64,000 bases of DNA from Ctenosaura bakeri (lineage: Eukaryota > Chordata > Lepidosauria > Squamata > Iguanidae). Positions 35,266 through 46,761 of the stretch are shown here, piece by piece. The position numbers and the translations under genes are program-made. The DNA is taken from positions 372,001 through 436,000 of the forward strand of contig CAOLHI010001429.1 of NCBI GenBank assembly GCA_948474755.1, read 5' to 3'. The notes under the pieces were generated by a model. The model made no database searches. It was not told the origin of the DNA and saw only the letters and a list, made by a program, of their open reading frames with translations. Position 1 is the stretch's first letter. Every line of letters starts with the position of its first letter.

Positions 35266-36365
35266 TGTGTGTGCTTTCTTACATGTAGTTTCTCTTATGC
35301 TGTTAAACCCGATTCCATCTTGCAAATAAAATGTAATTCAATCTATTCACCAAATATATGCACTAAAATCCTTAATTATTTTGAAAATGTCAAACCCAAT
35401 ATTTTAATTTATTTGTCCCAGCCCTGTGGGGTAAATATACTTACTCAGCTCTTAATTACAGAAAGAAGGTAGCTGTGTCTGTACCATAATTCAATTTTAA
35501 TCCGAAAGATTCATCTCTTTTGCAACACCAAAGGTTTAATTAAGAGTTTCTTGATGTAAAAAGCAGGTTGCCAGCATAGGGACATCAGACTTCAGAGTTA
35601 AAAAGCTGTGTTTCACAGCAAGGACAAGATATCACTCTCTTGGTCCATCCCATTCATACCATGTTTACTTATAAGTAAATACAAGTAATGGGCATAATGG
35701 GGAATCCTCTGCTCCCCCTGTAATCCAGGGGAATTGTCTCCAGTCAGAAATGCCTCTGATCAGGACTTTTACCATGAAAACTCTCCTTGCTGCAGAGCTT
35801 CAGCCAAGAGCATTTGCCTGGCTAGTCTGCTAGAAGTCAAATCACCCTCCAAAATATCATTAAATCAAAAAAGAAATCTGGATAGAGCCATCAGCCAATT
35901 AGGACTCAGACAAATTGCCTGATTTAGCTCTTGACTAGGAATTCTAATGCAATATTTCCTCCTTGTTCAGAATCTGTTTCCAGGCAACCATTTTAACACA
36001 GGCTCACAACCTAATAATCTAGATATATACAGTTTTACACTTAAACATGCAGTTTTACATGTAAGATTTTTTCACATTTGCTTTGTTGAGTGGCACCTTC
36101 TGAAGGAGGGTTTTGTTTGTGCTTACTAGAATTCAAGTTGAATGCTTGTGTGATGAGAGATCCTCATAAAACAGGGTCCCCAGATGCACAGAGAATTTTC
36201 CAATTCAAGTGAGTAGAACATAACTTCAGGGGGTCATAGAGGGCAAGGCCAATTCACATAGTCTGTTCCTTCCAGCTCACACCTGTTCAGGTAAACATCT
36301 CAACAGGGCTTACATGGAGCACCGAATTCAAAATAGATTCTGCTTTCCTTGTCAGGTATGTACAG
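35266..36365. other. Unassigned sequence
   Basis: No gene or clear repeat recognised. Confidence 0.35.
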
Positions 36366-36368
36366 AAG

Positions 36369-37007
36369 GGCCATTTCCACACCAGCCTGTTTTGCACCCT
36401 TTTTGCACGGCAGTTTGCAAGCGAAAGGGCCCCTTGAGCATCGCGTAAATGTGAGGAGCGGTCTGCATGACGCACTCCCATTTATGCAACGCTCAAGGCC
36501 CTCACGCTCAGTGAACACACATTTTTAATTTTCCGCTTTTAGCCAAAAATGACCTGTACTTGTGCAACGCTCACGGGCCTGGGCCTCACTCACCTGCCGT
36601 GCGGAGCCTCTGGAGCTGGGCTGGTCGCGCGTCCTCTCCTCAGTGCAGCCTCCAACTCCCAGGCTGCACTGCGGAAGGAAGGGGCGCGGCGTGGGCGGGG
36701 CTCTCGTGCAAGCAGGAAGGAGCAGTGGAGTTGAAGCAGGAGGCTTGTGAGAGCCTTCCTGCTCAGACTTCTCGTCTGAGGACCCCAACCCAGCAGCGTT
36801 AAAAGGTAAGGTGCGAAAAGGGCCATAGTGCTGTTATTCCACTTTCAGCATCCTATGGAATCCTGGGGTTTGCAGTTTAGGGAGGGGCCTCAAAGACATG
36901 ACACAGAAGGCTCCTCAAAGTCCCCTCCATAAACTGCAAAACCCAGGATTCCATACGATGTTGAAACTGGAGTAATAGCACAATAACAGGCTAGTGTGGA
37001 AATGCCC
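36369..37007. mobile_element. Palindromic GGCC MITE interrupted by another element
   Basis: The left terminus ggccatttccacaccagcct and next tgtt are separated by about 430 bp from the continuation atagtgctgttattccac at 36825. The copy then runs normally to aatgccc at 37007. Outer target duplication aag at 36366-36368 and 37008-37010 confirms one original insertion. Confidence 0.85.
36392..36824. mobile_element. GC-rich element nested in the MITE
   Basis: Left end region caccctttttgcacggcag and right end ggtgcgaaaagggcc resemble the GC-rich family termini. It is CpG-rich, unlike its surroundings. The boundaries are approximate to a few bases and its own 3-bp duplication could not be resolved. 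Overlapping frames of 60-87 codons are artefacts of high GC. Confidence 0.7.
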
Positions 37008-37599
37008 AAGAATGCATACCTTCTCTTTTCATGTGCTGAAGTATTCACTGTGGTGAGTGGCTAGAGATACCACTTCTCTTGTGACACACTGGAAGCAGCT
37101 AGTAATGGGCACTAGAGTTCTAGGCAACCTCTCCAGTCTATGCTAGGTTTCATATGTATGAAAGTGTCCAGGGCAGCAAAGTGTATGTTTGTACTTTTAT
37201 GCTCCTTCTCATCATGCAAAATCTCTCCGAGTGTGCATAGAAGGGTTTAATTGCATCATCCAGAACTTGGGTAAGATCCAAACTCTGTTTGTTTGTTTTT
37301 TGGAAAAGCTACCCATTCAGTTTCTCATTTTAATAGGTCTAATTCAAATGTTATCACAGTAGCATGCAGCAGCAACAGCATGTACCATGTCTCCTGCTTG
37401 TGCTACGTAAAGGACACTAAAATGCCTTGATACAATTTTAATGTATAGAGTTCACTGTCACAAGACGTGACTGATTCCTGGTGTGGAACAAAATATTGCG
37501 TCAGTCCATTCAGTGAAGGAAGTGTGGGTAGAAGCAGCAGCAGTACCACCAGTAGCAAGTGAAAGTGCTGGATGTCCACTCACTTACAAATAGGGGCAG

Positions 37600-38160
37600 A
37601 AAGATGACCCGATTAATTACAGACCAATAAGCCCATTAGATGTGGCATCAAAGCTCTGCACATGCTACTTTCTCCATGAATGAAGAGCAAGGCAGGACTT
37701 GTGAGGGGAGTTCAGCACTGGAAAAACATTTTATGCTGCACCTTGTGATTACAAATTCTATTACAGAACCCACAAACAGGCTTTTCACAGCTTTTGTGGA
37801 TCTTTCAGCTGTTTTTGATTTAATCATTTGGCAGTGACTTTAGAACAAACTTAATAACACCAACAATGATAAATGACTTCTTTTGTTAATATAGAAATTA
37901 CATGATCAAAATAGCATGCACATTAGAGTTAGGTGCAATGGAACCCTAATAAAAGAAGTCAGCATTTATAAACAGCACTTAAACAGAGGTACATTTTGGC
38001 CCCCTTTCTGTTCCATTTTTACATCAATTATATTGTTCATTTTTTCCTAGGACAACTTACCATGCACTAACAATTAGAGACAGAAAACTAGCAGAATTAT
38101 TCTATGTTGATGATACAGTGATGATGGGAGAACCCCTTTGGCCTAGAGAGAATATGTGTG
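37600..38160 (+). pseudogene. Decayed LINE reverse transcriptase
   Basis: Broken plus-strand frames carry reverse-transcriptase blocks in order: NYRPISPLDVASKL near 37615, FVDLSAVFDLI near 37790 (first catalytic aspartate block), an APFLFNFY-like stretch near 37998 (now WPPFCSIFTSI), and YVDDTVMMG near 38105 (the YxDD catalytic box). Multiple stops and frameshifts. Truncated at both ends, so endonuclease and 3' end are absent. Clade not certain: L2/CR1-like or R4-like. It is an old fossil. Confidence 0.7.
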
Positions 38161-38304
38161 TGGAGGTGGCCACTATTTGAGTTTTGGTGGACAGCTTGAC
38201 AGGGGGAAAAAAATTAATATTCTTACTGAAGAACATTGATAGTAGGATTTCTTACAAGGTGGCCTACTTTGCAGCAGAAAAGTTTTGAGAGCACCTTTAA
38301 AAAA

Positions 38305-38517
38305 CATAGTGGTTTGGGTGTTGGATTAGGACTCTGGGAGACAATGGGTCTAAATGCCTGTTCAGTCATGGAAACCCACTGCGTGACTTTAGGTAAGTCA
38401 GCCTTTCTCAGCTGAAAAGGAAGGCAATGGCAAATCTTCTCTGAATAAATCTTGCCAAGAAAGCTCTAATAGGTTTGCTGTAAATTGGAGCTGACTTGAA
38501 GGCACATAACAGCAACT
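38305..38517 (+). mobile_element. Sauria-type SINE
   Basis: tagtggtttgggtgttggat (tRNA-like head), then gactctgggagacaatgggt, catggaaacccactgcgtga, ggaaggcaatggcaaatctt and gagctgacttgaaggcacat with a tail acagcaac. Order and sense are intact. The first few head bases are missing. Confidence 0.88.
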
Positions 38518-38532
38518 GTGATAAGAGACATG

Positions 38533-39705
38533 GGCCTTTTCCGCACGAGGTGCATGAAGCAGTTCATGCTATTTCTTATTGGATCCAAATAATGCGGGCT
38601 TTCCCTCATTTGCTTCCGCACAGCTCCACCATATGTTTCCTTTTGATTCAGAGAAGTGTGAGTTCATGCATCTGCACTACTTTGGCAGTGACCACTCTCA
38701 CTACTCCCCTCACTCTGCCCCGGTGGCTGTGATTGGCTTATTTTTTTCCCTTTTGGGTTGATATGTTTGTATGTACCTATATACCTATGTAGGTACATAT
38801 TTGCTGGTGTATAAGAGGCAGTTTCCACGCCAAAATACCTTCTGATAATGAGATGCCAATATGGTAACTACCCCCACCCAGGCAGATCACATGGCAGAGC
38901 AAAGTTGGGAGAGCGATCTCGCGCTCCCTGCTCATCTCTGCCCTGCCGTCGGCATGATCCTGCCCCCGGAATGGGGGAAGGAGCTTCTTACAGACTCACA
39001 GACACACACACACATGTACGCTCCCTCCCTCCCTTTCCAATCTCAGCAGGAAAGTTTCCTCACGAGGAGGAGAGGAATGGGGGGAAGCAGCTTCTTACAC
39101 AAACACACACACACACAGAGCCTCTTCTTTTTGCCTGGGCAGGGAGGTCCCTCCCACCCAAGCAGATAGGACAGGAACAGGGAACAGAGTAGTAAAATAT
39201 TTTTTCCTAAATAATATAGTCTGAAAATAGGGTAGTCTTATAGGGTAGTGTGTCTAATGCCAGCGAATACAGTAAAACATTTGCAAAATAAAAAACAGCT
39301 GTCTCCTTTTAACATGCCTGTGCTATGTTTTGTCCGGTTACTCCATTTTGTAAAGTTTGCTGAACAAAACAAAAAATGGTGCCTGCCTGTCCTTTGGTGG
39401 GTGGGGACAGCTGGAGAAGGTGAGTATGCCCACAGCCCACCCTCCGCTGCCCACCAATTCGCATTGGTGCGAATGTGCTTATCTGCACCACTGCAAAAGT
39501 GTGAATCTGCTCCATCTTAAAAATTTGTTTTGGATTTTTTTTCTGGTTTTCAAATAGCGTGCTTTCCCACTACATGGGGGTGCATTAACTTGGGATTACA
39601 TGTGGAACGATGGTAAATAAAGTGAACCTATTTCGCTCTCATGTGCAGAACAGCTCCATGCCAAAACACATTGACCCACGTTAATAACCCCATGCAGAAA
39701 GGGCC
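38533..39705. mobile_element. GC-rich GGCC-type transposon, long copy with an insertion
   Basis: Ends ggccttttccgcac and atgcagaaagggcc, target duplication atg at 38530-38532 and 39706-39708. Matches the 563-bp copy at 43700 at both ends (ctttccctcatttgcttcc, ccactctcactactcccct, ccaattcgcattggtg, ttaataaccccatgc). The middle is interrupted by the element at 38798-39269 and further extra sequence. No transposase visible. Confidence 0.88.
38798..39269. mobile_element. Small inverted-repeat element nested in the GC-rich copy
   Basis: Left tatttgctggtgtataagag and right tcttatagggtagtg...gccagcgaata are inverted ends. ca dinucleotides flank both sides. The interior has (CA)n runs near 38998-39012 and 39100-39115. 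Absent from the related copy at 43700, which supports insertion. Confidence 0.55.
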
Positions 39706-40075
39706 ATGGTTTAAACCATTTCGTGTTGCTGCATTGCTTTGTATTGGTGATGATCCTTGTAGTTCAAAAATCTTCTGGATGACTGGGATTTTTTTGGCTG
39801 TGGAGTGCAGACATTTATAGATAGTTTTCTTCTCACTCTCTCTCAATCTCTGTTTGATTTTTTTGTACTGTTAACGTGTATGTTTTGCATTGCCTTTAAT
39901 CATAAGGAATAAACTGGTAGGAACAACTTTTCATCTACAAAAGTAATAGTAATACTACAAATTACAGGAGTGAGGATGTCAGGGCACACACACTTTTAGA
40001 GAGTAGGCAGATCATCTCTCCCATTTTCACATTTTATTCAAGATATCTAACATTAAATGTAAAGTCTTGCTTTAC

Positions 40076-41640
40076 CCTTTTTTAAAAAAAATTGTTAAAA
40101 CATATGTCGAAAATATAAAACAACAAAGGATCACAAAGACATATAATAAATAACAAACTGAAGCAACCAACCTACTACTAGCCTACCTGAAATGAACTAC
40201 ACCAAGCAAAACTAAACAGGGTCTATAACTATAAATAAATGACTTCAAACTGATCAGCGATCAGTTCTATGATGTCAGAAAGGTTGTCTAAAATGTATAA
40301 AGGTTCCTCAAATGTTTGTTGGAAATGTGATCAAAAAGAAGGAACTTTTCACCACACGTGGTGGACCTATAAGAAAGCTAAGAAGTTCTGATTGATGATA
40401 CATAGACTGATGGAAAACATCTTAAAGCTAAAGATTCAACTCAAATCTTAACTTAAAATTGGGTCTCACTGATGTTCAGACTGATAAGAAACTGGAAAGA
40501 ATCTTTCACTACATGATCATGGTGGCAAGAGTGCTGTGTGAACAGAAATGGAAAAGCGTGGCTATCCCTTCACATGAAGACTGGCTGTTAAAGAAGCTGG
40601 ATTTGGCAGAAATGGATAAATTAACTATTTTAATTAACAAAGGCTCTTTGGTTAAATTTTAAAATGATTAGGATAACCTGATTGTATATTTAAGAGACTG
40701 TAGGCTAAATGAGTCAATTATTGGTTTTGAAGTTTAAGCTTATAGTTATTTAACACTAAGCAATAGTGTGATAGTGTCAGACACACTAGAAGAAGTATAT
40801 CTTGTAGATTATCTTAGAATCAAGAACTGGTGAATTAGAAGTCATTTATATGTATTTTTGGGCCCTTTTTAGGTTAGTTGTAGCTTAGTTTAATTTAGCA
40901 TTAAGTAAGATGTTAGAGTTTCTCTTTCTGTTTACTTATTTTTTGTCTTTGTAATCCCCTATATGTTGTTTTATATACTAAATACATGCTAATAAAAATA
41001 TTTTTTAAAAAATCAGTTATTGACTTTACCACAACAATCCCTTTAAATACAACCAATTTATCCCAATTTTGTTCTTAAATTTAACCGAGGATTCTGCCTT
41101 AATTAAAATAGTGTTTTTGTTCATTTCTGCCTGATCCAACATCTTCAACTGCCAGTTGTCTTGTGAAGGGATAGCTGCATCTTTCCATTTCTTTGCATAC
41201 AGAACTTTAGCAGCTGTAGTCATATATTGTAGCATTCCCTCCAGCTTCTTATTAAACTGCTTACCTATCAAACCCAGTAAAAAAATTTCAGGTTTTAGTT
41301 GAATCTTTTTGTTTAAAATATCTTAGTGCATAACCACCCCAAAATTCTTTGCTTTCTTGCAAAGCCACCATATATGGTAAAAATTTCCTTTTTTTGTTCA
41401 CATTTCTAGCAAACATTTGAGGAGCCTTTGTACATTTTAGACAACCTTTGTGGAGTTAAGTACCATCTATACATCACTTTATAAAAATTCGCTCTAACAT
41501 CATAACTCGAAGTATGTTTTAAATCGTTTGACCACATCCTTTCCCATTGTTCCATTTGGATAAGATGACCCACATTTTGTGCCCATTTAATCATGTAATC
41601 TTTTACTTGTTCATCTTATGTTTCAGTTTTCAACAATAGA
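40076..41640 (-). pseudogene. L1 LINE tail, interrupted by a second L1
   Basis: The minus-strand element has poly(T) at 40078, a 3' UTR to about 40266, an inserted plus-strand L1, then the ORF2 C-terminus from about 41019 to 41640. Visible on minus: IQMEQWERMWSNDL, VRANFYKVMYRWYLTPQRL and SKMYKGSSNVC, then KKLEGMLQYMTTAAKVLYAK. These are the conserved L1 ORF2 C-terminal blocks. Stops separate the frames. It is 5'-truncated, without RT or endonuclease. Confidence 0.85.
40267..41011 (+). pseudogene. L1 LINE tail nested inside another L1
   Basis: Plus strand: RLSKMYKGSSNVCWKCDQKE then GTFHHTWW, and further on KKLERIFHYMIMVARVLCEQ, followed by a 3' UTR with tttgtaatcccctatatg and an A-rich end at 41002-41011. 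A 7-bp duplication atcagtt (40260-40266 and 41012-41018) flanks it. Same subfamily as its host, since the shared protein block is nearly identical. Confidence 0.82.
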
Positions 41641-42545
41641 TCCATCCTTGTCACTGGAGACCCAAGTGGACTCTGTGGCACAGAGTGTCTTGTGCCAGCT
41701 TCAAGTGGTGCAGCAGCTACAAACTTTCCTGGACAGAGATAACCTAGCCACAGTTGCCTATTGCATTGGTAACCTCCTGCTTTAGACAACTGTAATGTGC
41801 TGTAAATGGGGCTGCCCTTGAAGAAGGCTCAGGCCATTTCTGCATTACACTGTTATAGTGCTATTATTCTACTTTCAGCATCCTGTGGAATTCTGGGATT
41901 TCTATTTTACTGAGGCCCAAGAGTTTTCTGGCCAAGAATTCTAAAGCCCCCCCCAACTGCAAACCCCAGGATTCCATAGGATGTTGAAAGTGGGATAATA
42001 GCACTATAACAGTGTAGTGCAGAAAGGCCCTCAGAAGCTGCAAGTAGTGCAAAATGCAGCAGCTCAACTGCTGACTGAAATATATTGAAAGCATGTAGTA
42101 CCAGTTTTGCCATAATTACATTGGCTGTCAATTCATTTCCAGTCTGAATTCAAGGTGCTTCTGATAACATTTAAATTCCTAAATAGCCTGGGACCTTGAT
42201 ACCTGAGGGAACACCTCTCCCTATATGTGCCTGACCAAAGATTAAGATCAGCTGGAAAACCTTTCTCTGTGTCCCACCAGAAAGCTAAATACACTGCAGT
42301 GGGACATGGGAGAGGGCCTTCTCAGCTATGGCACCTCCACTGGGGCATGCTCTTTCCCTGGAGGCCTGACTGACATCAACACTCATGTCATTTCGGTATC
42401 AAGTTACAAACGTGGCTGTTCACCAAAGCCTTTGGGCCTCATTAATTCATCCCAAAGATTGTTCTCTATGGTTTTAAACCTTTTAATTTTTTAAAATCTG
42501 TTTTTTAAAAATTATATTGTTTAATATGTTTTTACCTCATTTAAA
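41640..42545 (+). pseudogene. L2-like LINE ORF2 C-terminus, interrupted by a MITE
   Basis: Left part 41640-41830 and right part 42034-42545 belong together. In broken frames the right part reads LQVVQNAAAQL, then LHWLSIHFQSEFKVLLITFK and REHLSLYVPD: the LHWLPVxxRIxFKxLLLTFKAL signature that follows the RT domain in L2/CR1-type LINEs. The end is T-rich. Decayed; the MITE at 41832 inserted afterwards. Confidence 0.7.
41832..42030. mobile_element. Palindromic GGCC MITE, 199 bp, long-loop type
   Basis: Arms ggccatttctgcattacact and agtgtagtgcagaaaggccc. Target duplication tca at 41829-41831 and 42031-42033. The loop has actgaggcccaagagttttc, as in the copies at 15056 and 58958, defining a long-loop subfamily. 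Confidence 0.9.
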
Positions 42546-43696
42546 TTATCATACTGTTTATGTCAAGGTTATATGCCAGGCAGGCATGGTTTGCTCTAAG
42601 TGGACAGCAGAGGAAGAGGTGATGTGGCCAGACAAGCAGGTACAAGGTCATCAGGATTGTTTTGACTACACCTTGTGTACTGGAGAAGGCCACTTGCCAG
42701 AACGCTGATTGGGTCACTCCACTTGTTCAGGGTGACAGGGGGACATAAAAAGACTGGTGTTTGCCTTTACCAGCTGCCAGTCAGGATTGCCTAGCTGGAC
42801 CTGTCATGCTGCTCACAGTACACATTTTGTAAGGGGAGATGCTGCCCACTTATCGTCTGTTATTTTTACTTGCTTAATTGCTGCTGGAATTTGCCAAGAG
42901 CCTTTATCTTAGTGTGCAGCAATAAATCTGCCTCTAAGCCTAACTTAATGAGCCTCTGGAATTTTTTCTGCTTCACTGGGAACTTCTGCTGCAGCAAAGC
43001 CTTGCTTCACTGTTTGAATTCTGCACATGCTCAGAGGAGCCAGATCCTGCTAACCCTGACAGTTTAATCTGTTTTAATGCTGTTTGTAAGCTGCCCTGAG
43101 ATCTCTTGATATAGGATGGGATATGAATATTTTAATAATAATGATGATGATGATCATCCTAAGCCCTTCATATGCTAGCCCATCACATGAGGAAGGACAG
43201 TAAGGACACACTTATTTACCTCTCCCTCCCCTCCCCTCCTTCTTGATATCCTGACCTTACAATCCTTCATAGGTTGGGGCTGAAAGTTTTCAAAAGTGAG
43301 TCACCTATACTTTACAGTGAGACCTCCAATTTTGGAGACTCTCCGGGCTCCCCCCACAAGATTCTGCATCCTGTGGAGAATCTTGGTGAGTAGAGTGGAA
43401 GTTCTGCTGTAAGAAGCCCCAACATGTGGAACTTAACAGGTAGTATTTAATGGGAAATTCTGAGATACAGATGCTCATCCCGAGAGCTGCTGTTGTCATT
43501 TCTCTAAAAAATGGAAGCAACTTTGTTGAACCATATCTATATGAGATGTGCATTATATATGGTTATACATAGGACATAGGAACAATATATTACAAGTTGC
43601 CCCCTAAAAAACACTACTCTGCAGATTGCAGTTAAGCTCAGGGGGCATAGAGAGGCCTAAGGAGTCAAGGTTGTAGATGCAATTGTTGTGGTAATC
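42546..43696. other. Mostly unassigned, with an L2-like 3' tail
   Basis: tttgtaagctgccctgagat then taggatgggatatgaatatt and (gat)n at about 43085-43155 resembles an L2 3' end in plus orientation. A pyrimidine tract (cccctcccctcc) lies near 43227. Otherwise unassigned. Confidence 0.4.
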
Positions 43697-43699
43697 AAA

Positions 43700-44262
43700 G
43701 GCCCTTTCTGCAGGAGGCTAGTGAATCGGTTCGTGCCGTTTCTTACCAGATTTTCTGGGCTCGAAACAAGGCGGACTTTCCCTCATTTCCTTCCCCACAG
43801 CTACTGCATATATTCCATTCTGATTCGGAGGAGAGCAAGTTCATGAATCCACACTGCCTCTGCCGTGGCCACTCCCACTACTCCCCTCACCCCACCCCAT
43901 TGGCTGTGATTGGCCCTTTTTTTTTGCATGGTTTAGTACAACATTGTGTATGTTCGTACATGCGAAAGTCCATACTATCCCCAGGCCCCTCCCATGAGCC
44001 CTCCCCTGACCACCGATTCGCATTGGTGTGAATGTATGTGTCTGCACCACTGTGAATGTACAAATCAGATCGATCTGGAAAACTGGAAAACCGATTTCTT
44101 CCGGTTTTCATATAGCACACTTTACTACCACATGGGGGCTCATTTAGTGGGAATTACGTGCGGAATGAAGGTAAATAAACCGAGCCTAGTCTGTTCCAAT
44201 GTGCAGAAGACCTTGTGGCAAGACGCATTGGCCTGCCTTAATAACCATGTGCGGAAAGGACC
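43700..44262. mobile_element. GC-rich GGCC-type transposon, 563 bp
   Basis: Ends ggccctttctgcag and tgtgcggaaaggacc, target duplication aaa at 43697-43699 and 44263-44265. Sister of the long copy at 38533 and free of its insertion, so it shows the ancestral layout. The interior includes cgattcgcattggtgtgaat. Confidence 0.9.
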
Positions 44263-44300
44263 AAAGACTCCTAGTATGATACTTTCTATTACAAGACCTA

Positions 44301-44479
44301 GGCCATTTCCGCACTACACTTTTATAGCACAATTATTCCACTTTCAACATCCTATGGAATCCTGGGGTTTGCAGTTTTGGGAGGGGCCAGGCGCCCCTCC
44401 CAAAACTGCAAACCGCAGGATTCCATAGGAAGTTGAAAGTGGAATAATCGCGCTATAAGAGTGTAGTGCGGAAATGGCC
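44301..44479. mobile_element. Near-perfect palindromic GGCC MITE, 179 bp
   Basis: Arms ggccatttccgcactacact and gtgtagtgcggaaatggcc mirror almost throughout. Apex gggaggggccaggcgcccct near 44390. Flanks cta and gta differ by one base, fitting an eroded 3-bp duplication. Confidence 0.94.
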
Positions 44480-44482
44480 GTA

Positions 44483-45853
44483 GACTGGCAGAGGCCAACA
44501 AGAATGTGGGGGAAAAGGAAGATATGATAAGTACTGGGCAAACATGAGCAGGAATATCTGAATGAGAGTTCTTATCCAGGTAGTAGTAAGGGAAAAGCTA
44601 AAGAATACTGTCTTTTTATCTTCAGCATCGCTTACTCCTCCAGAAAATTAAAAATTTCCGTTTGTCCATAACCTTTGCAACCACACATTATGTCTCTTAG
44701 AATTCATAAAGTTTTAAATTCTTTTATAGAAAAATACTCTGTTATAGTTTTCCCTGTAGAACTTGAGAGGTGAAGAACTACCCAGTGTTCCAGTAACATT
44801 TGATACATTTATAGTTTGTAGAATTTTATACAGCAGTTTCCAAGAGTTCTACATCTGTAATCTCAATCATATTTAGAACATCCTAGTAAGGTAGGCTGTA
44901 ACTGAGGTACATTTTAGATGCAAGAATGAAACTGAGAGCCAGCAGCTTGTTTAAGGACACTGACGTAATTTGTGGCTGAGATTAAATTTGAGTTGGGGAC
45001 TTTCTGTCTCGTCACCTACACTTAACCACTTTATCTGGAAGCAAGCACTATTAAACTCAATAGAATGTTTTTCTTCATTGACACATCTAAGATTGTACTC
45101 TAGTAAGGCAGAATTATATTTAATGAAATGAGTTAAGGATAATGGCGTATGGTTCTAAGGATATTTTAGGACTGCTGGCTGCCTTTCCCCATCATTTTGC
45201 TTATTATTGCATATCAACCGTCCTTCAGTGGCTAATTTTTCCTGAGAGTTTAGAGTAGGAAGGCCAGGAACAATTAGCAGCTAAGCCAAGGCCAGGTAAG
45301 CATAGGGAAAAAGCATTCTTTCACCCCTTCCAGCTTTCTCTGGCCAGAATTATTTTGCTGACATATGGAGGTATAACTGGAGATTACACCTGCTTGTGTA
45401 TGTTTTGGACATTGTAGGAGGAAATATCCAATGCCTTTTTCTTTAAGATCCCCAACCTGGTGCACTCTGAGTGGGGTGAGGGTGAGCTATGGAGTGCAAT
45501 TCAATCTCCCTGGTCACTGATGGGCATTGTGGGTGTGCCCAGAAGAGGCGTGTCATGGGTGGGGCAAGTAGGATACATGCCCTGGGTGCCAATTTCAGGG
45601 GCGCAAAAAAGCTGTGCTGGAAGATTTCACAGAGGATGTGGAGGAAGCAGCCTCTGAAGTAGGGGCACAACTTCCACACTTGCCCTAGGAACTGTTTACA
45701 TTACATACACCTCTGGTGCCCAGGCTCCTTCTGGCTCCTCTTGAGCACCAATGTAGGTAGGAGCAGCCTTACATTAGGGACAGAGACTGTTGCTTCCTCT
45801 TACTGTATTCAAAAGCAGACAGGCAGAGGGAGCAGTTTCTTTATCTCTGCTGG
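44483..45853. other. Unassigned, with a DNA-element fragment
   Basis: About 45540-45715 shares words with the element at 24965 (ggcgcaaaaaagctgtgctg; right edge catacacctctgg). The rest is unassigned. Confidence 0.35.
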
Positions 45854-45857
45854 CATC

Positions 45858-46761
45858 TGTTACCCTAATTTCGGGGACCCCTTGGGGGACATCTCACTGT
45901 GCTCCACGTGACGGGGAATGGAAACTAGCCAGAGCACTAGCAATAGCACTGCAAGAGGCAGAGTAACCTAGTGGGGTCTTTTTACCCAGTTTTTACGGGG
46001 TCAGGCCAAACCAAAAACCCAAACCAAAATGTCCAATGAATGATTTTATTGAATGCAAGTCTCATGCACCAACGCACTCTCACACACATGCACCCAAGAG
46101 CTATTAAGAAACAAAAGAGAGAAAATTGGACAGAGAGAACATTGAAGGGGTGTTGTTGGGTAATACTGCACCTTGTGCTGAAGTCCGAGAAGGCAGCAAA
46201 GAAGTGGGACTCAGCATGGAGAGGGCTGAGGGGATTGCTTGGCAAGCGGAGCAACGGTCGGCTGGAGTGACTGGGAGCGATCCAAAGAAACGCTCAAAAG
46301 CCAGGACTATTTGTAGGGGGAAAAGTACCTGGAGGACTAATCCTTTCCCAGGGAGAACAATGGGTGTTGGAGTGATAATGAAGCTCTACCATGGTAATTC
46401 CCTTTGTGTGCTGGGATTGCAAGGTGTTGCCAAAGTCTCAGGATCTTCGGCTGTGTTAGTTTGTGGTGTGGTTTCATGTAAATGGTCCTCGCCTGATGGA
46501 ATATTTGCTCAGCTAGGGGCAGACATGCTAATCCTCTCAAGTCAGTGTCTTGAGGCTGAGGACCCTTTGTTTATTGTAAATTTACCCATCTGGAGGTTTC
46601 CTGGTGCTACGTGTCTGGGGATTTTACTGGCCTGACCTGGTTTTCGGTCTTTTGACCGTGCCTGCCTACGCGCCCCTTCGGGGGACCTCTCTGGCACATA
46701 GAATCATACTTTAATATCAAAATTGTAGACCCCGGGGCAGAGTTTCTCCATTGGAGTAGCA
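45858..46761 (-). mobile_element. Solo LTR, family 1, copy 4
   Basis: Starts tgttaccctaatttcgggga, like the copy at 1205, and carries an antisense AATAAA (tttatt) near 46045. The right edge is eroded: it is placed at gtagca (46761) by comparison with the other copies. No 4-bp duplication is recognisable (catc versus ctcc). The 169-codon plus-strand frame at 46126-46635 is antisense to this LTR and not a gene. Confidence 0.75.

Noticed and set aside
40076..41640. Twin-primed (5'-inverted) single L1
   Set aside because: The inner plus-strand piece has its own A-rich end and a 7-bp duplication and repeats protein blocks present in the outer piece, so nested insertion fits better.
46126..46635. 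169-codon plus-strand frame
   Set aside because: It is antisense to the family 1 LTR at 45858, and the other LTR copies do not keep it open.
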